Source: Naumovozyma dairenensis CBS 421 (taxonomy: Eukaryota > Ascomycota > Saccharomycetes > Saccharomycetales > Saccharomycetaceae). From it: a stretch of 64,000 nucleotides of DNA. Shown one piece after another: positions 29,193-41,700 of the stretch. Each line of letters begins with the position of its first letter. Position 1 is the first letter of the stretch. The position numbers were made by a program, and so were the translations under genes. Below the pieces are notes generated by a model. The model was not told where the DNA came from, searched no databases, and saw nothing but the letters and a program-made list of their open reading frames with translations. The stretch covers positions 1,472,207 to 1,536,206 of the forward strand of contig NC_016481.1 of the NCBI RefSeq assembly GCF_000227115.2. Direction: 5' to 3'.

Positions 29193-30035
29193 ATGACCTC
29201 AAACACTGCCCCTCAGAATGCTAGAAATACAAGACCAACAGCTCCATTTACAACAATGCTAAGATCAAGAATAAGGCAACCACAATTCTATTGGTTCTTG
29301 GGACATTTACTTACATTATATCATTTCCTCAGATTCCATATCGCCATATTATCTATACCAAAGCAAAAATATCATTATAGAATGATCTTACTAAATATTT
29401 CAATCACTTACGGCATAGTCCTTTATCAATTCATCAAGAGTAAACAATTACAATTGAATTGGAATAATCTAAGGCAAAATTTGAAAACCTTAGATAATTT
29501 ACAATATTTCATCATGTTATCCACTTTACTCATTTGTTCCATATTATCTCGTGGTAACGTTACAATTAATGGTGCTTCATATGGTCCTGTCATTTTCTCT
29601 TTATTCCATTGCTTAAATTATTTTAAAGAAAATTTATTACCATTTTTACCAATCTCAATTGTATGGAAAAATCTAATAAATACAAACATTTCAATCTTCA
29701 TTAATAATTATAACGGGAAATTCTTAACCATGGCTCAAACTTTAGAAATTTTATGTGCATTACGTTTAGCTTCTTATGGATTACCAATCGCTTTATTGAA
29801 AACTTTAATCATGCCATCCCTTAATCATATATTATCCCTATTAGCAACAGTAAATTATATATGGTTCTTTAAATTAAGATTCTTACAAAGTCAACCAATG
29901 AGATTAATAATGAATGAATTCATTAAAAAGATTGATATCACCGTTATGAATTCAAATTTACCACCTAACATTAAATCATATTGGAATAAATACAAAAGTA
30001 TCGTAAAGAATTTATTCGACAAGATTCCTGCATAG
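29193..30035 (+). CDS. PER33: Pom33/Per33 family nuclear-pore and ER membrane protein
   Basis: 280 residues from the ATG at 29193; the frame's earlier TTG start is discarded. Four or more hydrophobic segments include QFYWFLGHLLTLYHFLRFHI (about 35-55), ILLNISITYGIVLYQFI, LQYFIMLSTLLICSILS and the pair around residues 185-235. The family (TMEM33 in animals) lies in the ER and at nuclear pores; Pom33 helps distribute pores, Per33 (YLR064W) is mostly ER. Synteny (BMT6 side, then SND2) favours PER33 over the WGD-independent paralogue POM33. The C terminus is amphipathic and Lys/Arg rich (KSYWNKYKSIVKNLFDKI), like the membrane-binding helix of Pom33. Confidence 0.87.
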   Translation: MTSNTAPQNARNTRPTAPFTTMLRSRIRQPQFYWFLGHLLTLYHFLRFHIAILSIPKQKYHYRMILLNISITYGIVLYQFIKSKQLQLNWNNLRQNLKTLDNLQYFIMLSTLLICSILSRGNVTINGASYGPVIFSLFHCLNYFKENLLPFLPISIVWKNLINTNISIFINNYNGKFLTMAQTLEILCALRLASYGLPIALLKTLIMPSLNHILSLLATVNYIWFFKLRFLQSQPMRLIMNEFIKKIDITVMNSNLPPNIKSYWNKYKSIVKNLFDKIPA

Positions 30036-30725
30036 TCTAGTCCAGTCCAGTCTAAGCACAATACAATTACTGAAAAAAGGAACAACCAACAACAGAATAT
30101 CTATTAACGTTAGCTAAATGCTTTTGTTTAAAAAAATTTTTTGTCTTTCTTTAAAATATAAAAATTACGTAACAATATAATGTTTTTATATATCTGAACA
30201 AAAAATGATGTCGGAAAACAAGCAAACAAGCAAACCAACGTTACGAAAAAATCATCTTTTTGAACTTATTTCGATACTTCATCAAACTCACTACCAGATA
30301 GAGTAGATGTTAATGCTATGGCATGAATTGTTACAGATTGTTGATCGCAAGAAGGCTTTTTCATCCTCTTTTTTCAACTCCCCACAACGATAACTATCAA
30401 AGGTTTGATATCGAATATACTTTTTACCTCTGGGGACCAGAATGACTTGTCCTCTGATAAAGACTATTAAAGGACGATAAAAAATGTATACTAGGTTGTC
30501 ACTCTTAAGAATGTTTTCATGACAAACTAACTAGTTATCGAGGATAAAATTAATAATAAATTTTACATACTCTATTATTAACATATTTTTATTATGTCAC
30601 CTGTTTTCATATTCTATGTAGTCATCGACTTACTAGTAACTAGTTACATGCCAATTAGTAGAATGCAAAACGGTTTGGTTTTCCATAGGATAGTTTCTTC
30701 TTATACCTATCCCTAACACATACAA
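30036..30725. other. Intergenic region, no gene seen
   Basis: 690 bp of 3' flanks of two convergent genes (PER33, SND2). AT-rich; no RNA gene or repeat stands out. Confidence 0.5.
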
Positions 30726-31280
30726 TCACCTATTCCTGTATTTTACTTGATTTTCACCTCTTTTCTCCCTTTTCAATTGTCTCTTTGATTTGGCCTCCTC
30801 TTGTGGCTTCTTATCCTTCGTAGTCTTCTTACTCGAAGATGATGAGGGCCCCATAAATTGTTGCTTTAATCCATATAATTTATACCCCACATAAATTGGA
30901 CACGCTATCAAAATATACCAAAATTTATTAGTATCAAAAATAATTCTACCAAAATCGGCAAATAATGATAAATAAATTAAATCAAATAAATATTCAATCA
31001 TATTACCATCATTAGATGATAAATCTATACCTTCATTAATAATGACTTTCTTATTACTATGGGAATCAATTCCAAATTTAGGTCTACCTGATTTTTCAAT
31101 AATATAAACGCTCGCCATTAAGGGTAAATGTAAAACGAAAAACTTAATTGGAGTCTTGTTTGTCTTGGAAAATATAGTCCTTAATAATGATAATAATAAG
31201 ATTGGTATCATTATTTTGTATAAGTTACTCAAAACTTTTAAATTCGTTTGAACTTGTTTCTTGGATGCCTTCCCTGCCAT
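30726..31280 (-). CDS. SND2: SRP-independent targeting factor Snd2 (TMEM208 family)
   Basis: 184 residues from the ATG at 31278-31280 (MAGKASKKQVQTNL); an upstream in-frame GTG is ignored. Hydrophobic segments lie near residues 24-38 (IMIPILLLSLLRTIF), 48-60 and 100-135. The C terminus is Lys/Ser rich (KKTTKDKKPQEEAKSKRQLK, then REKRGE), typical of Snd2/TMEM208. Snd2 (YLR065C, also called Env10; about 181 residues) is the ER membrane receptor of the SND route for tail and internal signal proteins. Order PER33-SND2-PET309 matches YLR064W-YLR065C-YLR067C, with SPC3 lost from between. Confidence 0.92.
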   Translation of the reverse strand: MAGKASKKQVQTNLKVLSNLYKIMIPILLLSLLRTIFSKTNKTPIKFFVLHLPLMASVYIIEKSGRPKFGIDSHSNKKVIINEGIDLSSNDGNMIEYLFDLIYLSLFADFGRIIFDTNKFWYILIACPIYVGYKLYGLKQQFMGPSSSSSKKTTKDKKPQEEAKSKRQLKREKRGENQVKYRNR

Positions 31281-31673
31281 TTTGTCTCGTTGATAAACGT
31301 CAATTTTACTGTATACGTATGGCAAAAGCACTTTCACTGGTAGTCTCCCTTTTCTGTTTGTTCTTCTTCAATTGAATACTTGCTATATATACGTAGCTTT
31401 ATATATTCTATTTCATGTTACGCTCGGTGTCTGTTTTTCCTCTGTAATATCTCTGGTCCTTAAAAAAGGTAACAAGACGACGAAAGCGACAGAGGCTTCT
31501 CCACAAGTACCCAGACGTTTTAAACGGTGTGAATCAATTAATGAGACAAGATCAGCAACATCTTTATAAATGAATATTTTTTCTTTTAAATAGTCACGAA
31601 TGTCGATATATCTGTCGATATGTCTATGTATCTATCTATCTATGTATCTATCTATCTATGTACAGGAAACTTT
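31281..31673. other. SND2-PET309 intergenic region with a TATC repeat
   Basis: 393 bp between two minus-strand genes. An interrupted (TATC/TATG)n array spans about 31624-31660. SPC3 of S. cerevisiae would sit here and is absent. Confidence 0.55.
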
Positions 31674-34598
31674 TCAAAATTTCATACTAGGCAAAACTCT
31701 CCTCGTATTTCTTAACTCGTTAAAATACTTCTCATGGTTAGCTTCTATATCTTCCCAATTCTTAACAAATGTTCTAGGATTCATCAAATAACTTTTCATA
31801 AAATACCCGTATTTGTCAATAAATTCTTTCAACTTGGCTTCTTTATTGTCAGTAGAATTCAAATAATTATCTAACAATTGCATAATTCGTGTTTTCACAT
31901 CTGATGTCAAATAAAGTTTCGGTATAAAATTTTCTGGATTTTCTTCTTTTAATTTCATAATACTAGGTAGAGCCCTCCTCGTTTCATTATTCGATCTAAT
32001 GTTTGTATCCTCTTTATTTTCATTCCGTAACAATCTGATCTTATGTATCAAATTAAATCCATGAATAAACTTATCATTAACAAGTTTCATACCTTCTTCT
32101 ATCATTTGAGGATCCATAAAATATGCTAATATTATATCATTCCATGAATCATTATCCCAAATAAACCCCTTTTCTTGCCAAGCCTCAAGATATTTCGGTA
32201 ATTGATCTAGTTGTCTCGTGGCAATTAAAAACCGTAATTCATATGGAATTATTCCAATTAATAATGTTTTGAAATTCTTATTAGGAACTGTACTTGATGG
32301 TAAAGTATTTAAATACTCAATCCTAGCGAGATATTTATCAAACATGAATTTAAAATCATCCCATTGTTCAATTTCACCAAATAATACCAGTAATGATCTC
32401 ATTATAGTCAACTTACTATTAATAATTGGATTATCTTTACCATAAAATAATTCATTATATTTATTCAAAAGTTCCAATGCTTTCTTAGAACTAGAATATT
32501 TACTTATTATCCTCATTGGCCATGCTACTATGGAAGGATGTAACTTCTTAATGGAAACGTTTAAATGTCCCTTGGCAGCATTTTCCATAATTTGTTCTAA
32601 CATTTTAATTGCATCTGACAGTTTTTCTTTATCATTGATACTATATTTGAAAGTTGATTTGATTAAATATAAAAGTATTGGAGAATTTACAGGGATATTC
32701 ATTTGTGTCATCTTCTTGTATAGTTGGAAAATACCTTCGTAGTATGAAATCTTATAATATGCTGACATTATTATCTCAAAATGAGATGGTTTTACCGTTA
32801 TTGTTGGATGATTCATTAATTGATCTATAGTTTCAATTGCAGAATCAAAATTACCTTGAAGTTTTACCATATATTTTATTAATACTTCGTAGAAATATGC
32901 ATCTGTCGGAAGTTTGGAATTAATGACATATTCAATAAGTTCTTCGCATTTGTGTGCATCATTGATATTAATATATGTCAATATTGCCTTATTATATACA
33001 GGAACAACATTATCATCGATAAATTGATCTTTTTTATTGGCAATATATGACTTGAACAATTTGATTGATTCATCATATAACCCAGATTCAATGTAAACAT
33101 CCATAAGAGCTGCTACGGACTTACCACTGGGAGTGATCTTATACACACTTTGCATTATTTGGTAGAGTTCTTTCCCGACGACATAATTAGTAGTTTTGGA
33201 GGTTGTTTGTATTAAAGTTGCAAAATGACTCTCAGTGAATTCTACTTGTTTCTTCATCGTTTTTCTTTTTAAAAACCTTAAGGCACCTTCAATATCATTC
33301 AATCCACGATATGCTTTAAAGATTATCGCGTATGTATATTTAGATGGTTTGACATCATATTTTTCAAAAAATTCATAATGAGTAAAGCAGCTATCATAAT
33401 CACCGACTTTATAATGCGCCAATAACAATGATTCTAAAACAGCATATGTTGGAAGCATATCTCTTCTCAATAACTGCGAATATAGTTTCTCAACACTTTC
33501 TAATTCACCTAATCTGGCTAGTGCAAACATAACGATCCCATACTGTTGAATGTTGGGCAGTTTCCCTATACCGAAAAGAGCATTGAATTGCTTTTGTAAT
33601 GATTCCCAATCATGGAGGTTTGCATAGGCAATTAGACAATAATCAAATTGAGAATTATCATCATGTGCTTCAGGATATTCCATATAATTAGAACCTACCA
33701 AATCATACTTACCTAAATGACAGAATGTTCTTAAAATGGATGTCAAATCTGAACTAACAATGGGTAAATTCTTGTTCGTTTTATAAAACCAGATGGATTC
33801 AATCATACCAAATCTTCTATAATGGTTAAATAATTGAATCAATGTAGTGGAAAATTGTGATACCGTGTGGAGACCTTGACGATTTCTTATCTCATCAAGT
33901 ACTTCATAAAAGAATGCCGGTTCCTTCTTCTTGGAAAGCCGTACAATAAACTCTAGAAATGGTCTCAATATACTAGAGTTTGTAATATAGTTGTTGAATT
34001 CACAATGCCCATTTAGTATGTTCATCCATTTTACCCATTTGAATATTATTTCCTTGGGATTTAATTGTTTGTTAGTCTCTAGGTGATATTTTTCCATTTT
34101 GATTAACACTGAATTAATTAAATATATAACATCTGATTTTCGTGTTAATGAAAAATGTGTTATCAGCTTACAAACCACTAGATCAAGCGATTTGAACTTA
34201 CCAGTTTGGATTAAAGAAAACAGAAAATATTTCAACTCGAATCTTTTCCAATCGTACCGGAGAAAATTACTATTATTATCATTACCATTGTCATTTTTTA
34301 TTCGTGTTTTGGCATTAATATATTCATTTTCATAAAGTAGCCTAGGTCCTACACGTAGCAATGCAGAGTAAGCTTGGCGGTGATATAAATAACCTAATAA
34401 TTTCGCTCGATAATCTGGATCTAAATCATTCCTATTTTTTTGTAAATGTCGATCAATTAAACTAGGTAAAATTGATACCAATGGTTTGTTATCTTTCCCT
34501 TTCAATCTATTTTCGATGCTCTGAGGCGTTGCAAGGGTACTCTTATTTCGACTAATTAAGTCGAGATTTCTTATTGCTTGCACAGAATACCTCCGCAT
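31674..34598 (-). CDS. PET309: Mitochondrial PPR translational activator Pet309
   Basis: 974 residues from the ATG at 34596-34598 (S. cerevisiae 965); the start MRRYSVQAIRNLDLISRNKS is a presequence. Degenerate pentatricopeptide repeats run through about residues 300-700, for example GIVMFALARLGELESVEKLY, PTYAVLESLLLAHYKVGDYD and KYTYAIIFKAYRGLNDIEGA. Pet309 (YLR067C) binds the COX1 mRNA 5' leader and activates its translation at the inner mitochondrial membrane; its vertebrate relative is LRPPRC. The frame is intact and the repeat region is mostly conserved in spacing, while the C-terminal 250 residues are more Lys/Asn rich. Confidence 0.93.
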   Translation of the reverse strand: MRRYSVQAIRNLDLISRNKSTLATPQSIENRLKGKDNKPLVSILPSLIDRHLQKNRNDLDPDYRAKLLGYLYHRQAYSALLRVGPRLLYENEYINAKTRIKNDNGNDNNSNFLRYDWKRFELKYFLFSLIQTGKFKSLDLVVCKLITHFSLTRKSDVIYLINSVLIKMEKYHLETNKQLNPKEIIFKWVKWMNILNGHCEFNNYITNSSILRPFLEFIVRLSKKKEPAFFYEVLDEIRNRQGLHTVSQFSTTLIQLFNHYRRFGMIESIWFYKTNKNLPIVSSDLTSILRTFCHLGKYDLVGSNYMEYPEAHDDNSQFDYCLIAYANLHDWESLQKQFNALFGIGKLPNIQQYGIVMFALARLGELESVEKLYSQLLRRDMLPTYAVLESLLLAHYKVGDYDSCFTHYEFFEKYDVKPSKYTYAIIFKAYRGLNDIEGALRFLKRKTMKKQVEFTESHFATLIQTTSKTTNYVVGKELYQIMQSVYKITPSGKSVAALMDVYIESGLYDESIKLFKSYIANKKDQFIDDNVVPVYNKAILTYININDAHKCEELIEYVINSKLPTDAYFYEVLIKYMVKLQGNFDSAIETIDQLMNHPTITVKPSHFEIIMSAYYKISYYEGIFQLYKKMTQMNIPVNSPILLYLIKSTFKYSINDKEKLSDAIKMLEQIMENAAKGHLNVSIKKLHPSIVAWPMRIISKYSSSKKALELLNKYNELFYGKDNPIINSKLTIMRSLLVLFGEIEQWDDFKFMFDKYLARIEYLNTLPSSTVPNKNFKTLLIGIIPYELRFLIATRQLDQLPKYLEAWQEKGFIWDNDSWNDIILAYFMDPQMIEEGMKLVNDKFIHGFNLIHKIRLLRNENKEDTNIRSNNETRRALPSIMKLKEENPENFIPKLYLTSDVKTRIMQLLDNYLNSTDNKEAKLKEFIDKYGYFMKSYLMNPRTFVKNWEDIEANHEKYFNELRNTRRVLPSMKF

Positions 34599-34972
34599 AA
34601 TATGGAAGTAAAAAGAAAGCAAATAAAAGAATTGCCAATGGATGGTCAAAGATTGGACTCGGTAATGCCGATCGATATCAATCCCCTTCTATGGAAGTAA
34701 TCAGTTTGTTTATACAATTATTTATTACATTCCTGCACTAAACTTTAGTAATTTAATACCTTTAAGACATTATAACGGGTACTTTGCTTTATGTCTCAAT
34801 TTCCCGCCTGCAAAGAAAAAAATGTGCTTAACTGAAAAACTTCAGACTTTTAAAACGATGAGACGAGATGACCTGGGATGAGAGAAGAGAAAAGGTCAAG
34901 TTTCTTCAAGTTATATTCGCTTAACCATTTAGGTGTCATCCTAAGTTTCCACTACTAAAAACTCAAGTAAAG
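34599..34972. other. PET309-FYV7 divergent intergenic region
   Basis: 374 bp. A PAC-like CGATGAG at 34856-34862 sits about 115 bp before FYV7, and GGGATGAG follows near 34875-34882. No other feature seen. Confidence 0.5.
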
Positions 34973-35395
34973 ATGGCTACTTTTAAGCAACAGCATAATC
35001 GGAAAAAATTCACTAGAGAATACAAAGTCAAAGAAATCCAAAGAAGTATTACTAAGAAAACTAGACTAAAGAAGGAATACTTTAAGGCTTTGAAAGATGA
35101 AGGGTATACTGTCCCAGAGAAGAAAGGTGAAGATAATCCTGTAAAGAGAAATGTGAAGAAATTGAAAGAAGAAAGAGCTCTACAAGGGAAACAAAAACTT
35201 GATGAGAAAAAAGCCATGAAAAGAGAAAGAAAGAAGTTACAGAAAGAACAGATTCAAGATCAAAGAAAGCAAGAAATGGAACGTATTCAAATGTCTAAAG
35301 AAAAGCATATGGCTCGTGAAAGAAGGAAGACTAGGATGACCCAAAAAACAAGATCTGGTCAACCTAAAATGGGGCCCAAAATTGACGATTACTAG
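34973..35395 (+). CDS. FYV7: rRNA processing factor Fyv7
   Basis: 140 residues (S. cerevisiae 151), about one third Lys/Arg. It begins with HNRKKFTREYKVKEIQRSIT, the Fyv7/TAP26 family start, followed by KKTRLKKEYFKALKDEGY and a long highly charged helix (QKEQIQDQRKQEMERIQMSK, then EKHMARERRK), and closes in GQPKMGPKIDDY. Fyv7 (YLR068W) takes part in pre-40S maturation and activates Dhr1-linked steps of 18S processing. The gene lies between PET309 and MEF1 exactly as in S. cerevisiae. The PAC-like motif upstream supports RiBi regulation. Confidence 0.93.
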   Translation: MATFKQQHNRKKFTREYKVKEIQRSITKKTRLKKEYFKALKDEGYTVPEKKGEDNPVKRNVKKLKEERALQGKQKLDEKKAMKRERKKLQKEQIQDQRKQEMERIQMSKEKHMARERRKTRMTQKTRSGQPKMGPKIDDY

Positions 35396-35582
35396 ACAAA
35401 TTAGAGGGGATGAAACTTACACAAAATGATATTTGTTTTTTTCTTTACTTCTTACCCATATTATGTACATTATATTATTACCATTACGTCTAGTGTCATT
35501 TTCATTGATAATATTTATTTACAAGTCATTCCATTTTATATTTTTTTATTTTATTAGAATTGTCATTATTTTAGACCATTTC

Positions 35583-37859
35583 TTATTTTTTCTTCTTTTG
35601 GAAATCACTGATCATTTGTTTTTGGACATGTGGAGGAGTTGGTGCATATCTATTAAATTCCAAACTGAATTCACCTTTACCTTGAGTTGAAGCCCTTAAA
35701 GACGTTGCAAATCCAAACAGTGTGCTTAAAGTACATTCAGCTTTCAACGTAAATTCATCATGTCCATTATCCGTATCTTGTATGACAGCTTGCAGCTTAT
35801 TCAAAAGACCAATGACATTACCTTGGAACTCATTTGGAGATGTTACTGTCACATTCATGATTGGTTCCAAGATAACAGGTTCAGCTCTCAAAAATGCATC
35901 ACGGAAGGCTCCCATAGTAGCAGCTTTGAATGAAAGTTCATTAGAATCGACAGAATGGATGGCACCATCATTTATTAACATCTTGACGTTCAAAACTTTA
36001 TGTCCAATCAATGGGCCCTTCTCGCATGAATCTTCAAAACCCTTTCCACATGCTGCAAGATATTTATCAGGGATACGACCACCTACAATTGCTGTTTGGA
36101 AAACATTTTCTTTACCACCTTCTTCCGCTGGAGATAAGGTTCCGATAATTCTACCATACTGACCAGCACCACCAGATTGCTTCTTGTGAGTATAATCGAA
36201 CTGGGCTGGTATGGTGATCGATTCCCTATAAGAAACTTGTGGTTGACCAGTAACACATTCGACATTATATTCACGTTTCATTCTTTCTACGTAAATTTCT
36301 AGATGTAATTCACCCATACCAGATATAACAGTTTCCTTAGACTCGGGGTCAAATCTAACTCTAAAAGTTGGATCTTCCTTTTGGAATCTGTTTAAAGCTT
36401 TTGAAAAATTCGCAGAATCTTTACTCTTGGGGGAGATTGATAAGGAAATCACTGAATCAGGAACATACATTGACGACATGGAATATCGAAGTGTACCGTC
36501 TGTAAATGTATCACCTGATGAACAATCAATACCAAAAGTAGCACAAATTTCACCAGATCCAATTTCATCCACATCTTCCATTTCATTTGAATGCATTCTA
36601 ACTAATCTTGACACTTTAACTTTCTTACCAGTCTTCACGTTAGTGATATAATTACCTTTCTTCAACTTACCTTGATAGACACGGATATATGTTAATTGAC
36701 CAAATTTCCCCTCTTCTAATTTGAAAGCAAGGCCAACAAATGGTTGTTTAGTGGAAGGTATTAAGTCAACGCTTGTTTCATTATTATTAATATCCAATGC
36801 AGTATTCAGGATTTCAGATGGATTTGGTAAATAATCAACAATTGCATCTAATACAGGTTGAATACCAACATTGGCTAATGCAGATCCCATTAAAACAGGT
36901 GTAAACTTTCTGGCAATGGTAGCTCTACGAATAGCTCCCTTTATTTGTTCGAGTGTGGGTTCTTGTTCCTCGAGGAAAAGCTCTGCCATTTCGTCATCCA
37001 CATCAGCTAACGTTTCAACTAGTATTCTTCTTCTTTCTTCAACAAGTTCCTCTAGATCAGTTGGAATTCCTCCCTTTTCAACAATTTCACCATTGGAGCC
37101 TTTATTATATAAAGCTGTCCGACTAATAATGTCAACTACACCTTTTAAATCAGACTCTGAGCCAATAGGAATTTGTAATGCAGCAGCTGGAATCTTTAAT
37201 TTTGAATTTAATTGATCAATCGCTTTGAATGGATTGGATCCCATTCGATCCATCTTATTAATAAACGTTATTCTTGGAACATTATATCTACGCATTTGAC
37301 GATCAACAGTGACCGTTTGTGATTGAACACCTGAAACTGCACATACAACCAATACAGCACCATCTAGGACTCTTAATGCACGTTCTACTTCGATAGTGAA
37401 ATCAATATGGCCTGGCGTATCAATTAAATTGAAGTGATAATTTTTATTTTCTTTATCCCATGAACAATAAGTTGCAGCTGATTGAATAGTGATCCCCTTT
37501 TCTCTTTCCAAATCCATAGAATCCATCTTCGCACCCACGTTGTCTCTCCCACGAACTTCATGGATGGCTTTAATTCTACCGGTATAATACAAGACTCTTT
37601 CAGTGAATGTAGTCTTACCAGAGTCGATATGTGCTGATATACCAATATTTCGAAGTATTTTGGAAGCCTCTATATCTTGTGGAGTCAAATTCTTATTTAT
37701 TTGATCGATAACCACTTTTTCGTCATCATATTCCGAAACTCTGATCCTAGATGTTTGAAAACATCGATTTGTATTTTTCGTTAGAGCACTCTTAAGATAA
37801 TACGAACTAGATCGAGCATAAATGCCTTTTAGAACAGTTATTTTCGATGGTAACAACAT
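35583..37859 (-). CDS. MEF1: Mitochondrial translation elongation factor G1
   Basis: 758 residues (S. cerevisiae 761). A presequence of about 40 residues (Ser/Arg/Tyr rich, no acidic residue) is followed by GTPase motifs: AHIDSGKT (76-83), the switch [10 protein letters not shown], and NKMDRMG. Domains II-V of EF-G follow, including [19 protein letters not shown]. The C terminus is Phe/Lys rich (ISDFQKKKK). Mef1 translocates tRNA-mRNA on mitochondrial ribosomes. The overlapping ORFs on both strands are shadows of this conserved frame. Confidence 0.97.
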   Translation of the reverse strand: MLLPSKITVLKGIYARSSSYYLKSALTKNTNRCFQTSRIRVSEYDDEKVVIDQINKNLTPQDIEASKILRNIGISAHIDSGKTTFTERVLYYTGRIKAIHEVRGRDNVGAKMDSMDLEREKGITIQSAATYCSWDKENKNYHFNLIDTPGHIDFTIEVERALRVLDGAVLVVCAVSGVQSQTVTVDRQMRRYNVPRITFINKMDRMGSNPFKAIDQLNSKLKIPAAALQIPIGSESDLKGVVDIISRTALYNKGSNGEIVEKGGIPTDLEELVEERRRILVETLADVDDEMAELFLEEQEPTLEQIKGAIRRATIARKFTPVLMGSALANVGIQPVLDAIVDYLPNPSEILNTALDINNNETSVDLIPSTKQPFVGLAFKLEEGKFGQLTYIRVYQGKLKKGNYITNVKTGKKVKVSRLVRMHSNEMEDVDEIGSGEICATFGIDCSSGDTFTDGTLRYSMSSMYVPDSVISLSISPKSKDSANFSKALNRFQKEDPTFRVRFDPESKETVISGMGELHLEIYVERMKREYNVECVTGQPQVSYRESITIPAQFDYTHKKQSGGAGQYGRIIGTLSPAEEGGKENVFQTAIVGGRIPDKYLAACGKGFEDSCEKGPLIGHKVLNVKMLINDGAIHSVDSNELSFKAATMGAFRDAFLRAEPVILEPIMNVTVTSPNEFQGNVIGLLNKLQAVIQDTDNGHDEFTLKAECTLSTLFGFATSLRASTQGKGEFSLEFNRYAPTPPHVQKQMISDFQKKKK

Positions 37860-38776
37860 CGTATGTTTTCTTTACGTCACGTAAATAAATATTATCCTTC
37901 TTAACCAGAAGCCTCACACACCTATGAGCTCCTTTGTTTCTATTATCGAAGCGTCGATTTGATTACTACACTGTGTTTTCGATTCCTAACAAATTAAGGT
38001 TCTTTTTAGTACGTATCAGAGCTTGAAGCTTTATTTAGTTGTCCAAGCGCGCTTAACGGGGAATTCACGAAATCGGTTGTTCGGTATCGAGACATGTGGC
38101 ACATATTGCAACGACACAGTTCAAAGAATTAAAACACTGGGAAAATAAACTATATATTCATGTTAAGAAAGACCTGAGTAACTTAGTCATGCTTCCGTCA
38201 GGTAATAATTCAAAAGATATAGCTTTTTCCTGAATTCCTTCTTACGCTTATTCGTTGCAGCGGCATACTAGTCCGTTTATTAATATCATAATATGTGCCA
38301 TATGTCTTTGAGTTCACTTGTAAGTTTAATATACTATTTCATAAACCAGGTACTATATGATTTTTTTTCCTTTAATAGGTACTAGTCCTAAAGAAGTTCT
38401 TTTTTTTCTATTTATCCTTAGATGATTCATCTCCAAACTTTTATGGGATTTATAAATAAAATTATCAACACTTCATTATCAAAAATAAATAAAAAATTGC
38501 CAACAACAGATAATGAAATCCAAAAGCTACACGTAAATATTTTTTGATACAGTTTATAGAAGGGAGTTTATTCAACCAGATATAAAAATCACATCACAGA
38601 TACATCTTAATATCATCTAATCCAAAAAACTAAAGTGAGAGTCAGTTATAAATCCTTAATCAATAAATATTTATATTCTTATGAAGAGTACGTAGAGAAT
38701 TCCGAAAGAATTTCAAGTTGAGCATCAAAGCTTAAGGCCAAATTAATACTAATTTCTTATTTATCAAACTTTCATC
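37860..38776. other. MEF1-RGR1 intergenic region, no gene seen
   Basis: 917 bp. XYL2 (YLR070C) sits here in S. cerevisiae and is absent. I searched for tRNA A/B box pairs and found none; TGTCCAAGCGCGC at about 38040 recalls a tRNA A box but has no partner. Confidence 0.55.
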
Positions 38777-41700
38777 CTATTTCGCTGTATTGCTGTCAAT
38801 CTTCAAAATATCATGGATTTCAGACAGAATTGGCTCAATATCTGTGGAATCGCAAGAAATTCCATGTATTAATTTGATAGCATTTGGATATTTACAATCA
38901 GTTTTCAATTTATTAGCATTGTTTAAACCATTCTGTATTGATTTAGTGTCTAACATGAAAATTTGATTACGAACTTGATGCATCATTGGGTATGCTTTTG
39001 ATTTTGTAGTGATATGCTCATCATCAGAAAAATGTATATAAAATTGAAGATTTCTTCTACCATTATGAATAACATTTTTCAATTCAATAATTATCGTAAT
39101 CTTAGTTCCTGCTTCACGATTACAATAAACTAATTGATATTCATTCAAATTATGTAATCCTAAATTCACAGTGGTAAATCTTACTGGACGATTGCCATTT
39201 GCATCCCTTTCGTTTAATATATTTTTGAAAGTGGAAAATAAAGATGAAGTGAATTGTAGATAACTAAAGATGAAATGATAATCCAAATGGCTTGCATCGA
39301 TGAATGGTTGAATTATATGCTGCGGATTTGAAGGTGCTAATTTAACGGTCAAATTTTGAACCGTTTGATCTTTTGTTATAATACTAATCGTACAATCTTG
39401 ATCATCTGAACTATCTTTAAGATATTTAAATGATATTTCATTTGCTTTCAATTCAATAATTTTAAAGTAATTTGATGAAAAATTCTTGTGTAACCTTTCC
39501 ACTACATCTGTTAAGATAACTAGTTGCAGTAGTTTTTGTCTAAAAGTTGTTAAATGATGGATGATTAAACTTAAATTAGTGAACTTTTCACTTAAGAAGA
39601 AAGCTAATGAATCATGTGGAACAAAATGAATTGATAAGTCATCACATTGACATTGAATTAACATTGTATTTCTTTTAAACTTGGCATATAATCTTATTTC
39701 TGATCGGGCATAATCGATTCTTAAAAACATGGAGCTTGCCAATATACCATTTAGAGCTTTTGATCCTTCCAAAAAAGATTCTAATTCTAAAGTTATAATT
39801 GAAGTGTAATCATTTGACTCTTGATTATTTTGACGAAGATTATCACCTAATATCTTATCTTGGGAGGGGGATGATAGTGAGGACAGAGACAATTTATTCT
39901 TAGTAATATATGATGGTAATGCAGATGAAATAGATTCACCTGAGCATATTTTATTACGTATCTTCAATTGATTTAAGGAATCGATTAACATATGATTTAC
40001 AATTCTATGCAGGATGGTGTTCTGTAAAGATAATACCTTTTGATAGGTGATTGTTTCTAATTTTGAAGTGGCAATATTTGTATCATCTAAATATGTTAAT
40101 TCCCATTTACCCTTGATGGAAAGTATTTTACCAATTCTTTTCTCTATGACACATGATGATTTTGATGATAAAATTGTTATTATTAAATACCAATTCACTG
40201 GCCAACTGGGCAAACAAATGAACATATCATGTTGTAAAATTTGGGATTCACTAGTAGTATTCAATTTTGTCTTTATTGGTCTATCTAATTTAATAGTTTT
40301 ACTACAAATCCAACCTGTCTTTTCAAACATATTATGTAAAATGTTTTTAATTTTGTCCAATTTTAAACGATGTAAAACTTTTATTAATTCTTCAATTGAA
40401 GAAGCTCTATTCATTTGTTGAATATAATTCGATAGGAATGGAGTTGGGTTTTTGAAGAAAAACACACCACTAATTAAATCAATTTTCAATTGAATTGAGG
40501 ACATTGATAAACAGGTCGTTGGAATTTGAAAGAGTAAAACGTCATTATTTTCATCATCCTCCAGGAAAATATCTCTTGCTAATAAATCTGATTTAATTAA
40601 TTGACAATGATTATACATAATTTCATCCAATATAGATTCCAAATTGGTAGAAATATTTGTATAAGTTGTGGACATACCTTTGGATTCTTTAGCATTATTA
40701 TTATCCCATTTTAAGATCAAATTATCAGTCTTTTTGTCAACACCGATGATAATTTTGCCCATATTTTTCATTTTATTTTGTAACCAATATCTAATTGAAA
40801 TTAAGCATTTCTTGGAATCATAAGAATGAATTAGATTTCCTCCTGAAAATTTACCAAAATTTTCCAATCTTGATAATTCCAAATTAATGGAATATAATTG
40901 TAAAGTTATGACGTATTTATGAAGGAATTGATATAAAGCGAATAATGGTTTTGGATTTTTCAACAAGATTTCGTTAATTAATTTTTCTAGTCTTTGCTTA
41001 TTGGGGACAGTTAATTCAAAATTTGTTAATAATAAATTTAAATCTACGAAAAACAAAGGAGAATGACGATCAATAGTTGATAATTGAATTTGGAATTCGT
41101 TTTCCACTTTCAGATAAATTCTACCATTAGCAATGAAATAATCATTATCAAATTGTTTTGGTATATCCATTAAAGATATTTTAATGGAAACTAATAAATT
41201 TAAATCTTTTAATTTCTTTAAGATTAAATCATTTGGAATTTTCAGAAAGGTATTATTTGATTCTCCACTTAATTTGAAATCATGAGTTGGTAAGTTAGTT
41301 CTTCCCAAACTTAATACTTCTAATGCACTTACTAGATCCACATTTGGTAATTTAGCATTTGCCATTGATGTTAAATTACCCTTTAATGACCAAATACAGT
41401 TATTTACTAGCATATTTGTTGTTCTGAACCAATTTAATAAATCGATCATATTATTGAAGTTATTATTTTTTATTGTTCTTGTCCATTTAATTAAGACGTA
41501 TAATTTTAAGAATTGATTTCTTAAGAATATTATTAATTTTAAGAAATTCATTTTTTTAATAGATGAAGAGGAGGAGGGAGATGATGGATCTGTATGTAGG
41601 TTTGTTTTCATAAATTGAGAGATTTCTTTTATAGTGAATATTGTAATATTCCTTACTATTAATGACATTGGTACCTGATTAATCTCAACATGTGGTATTG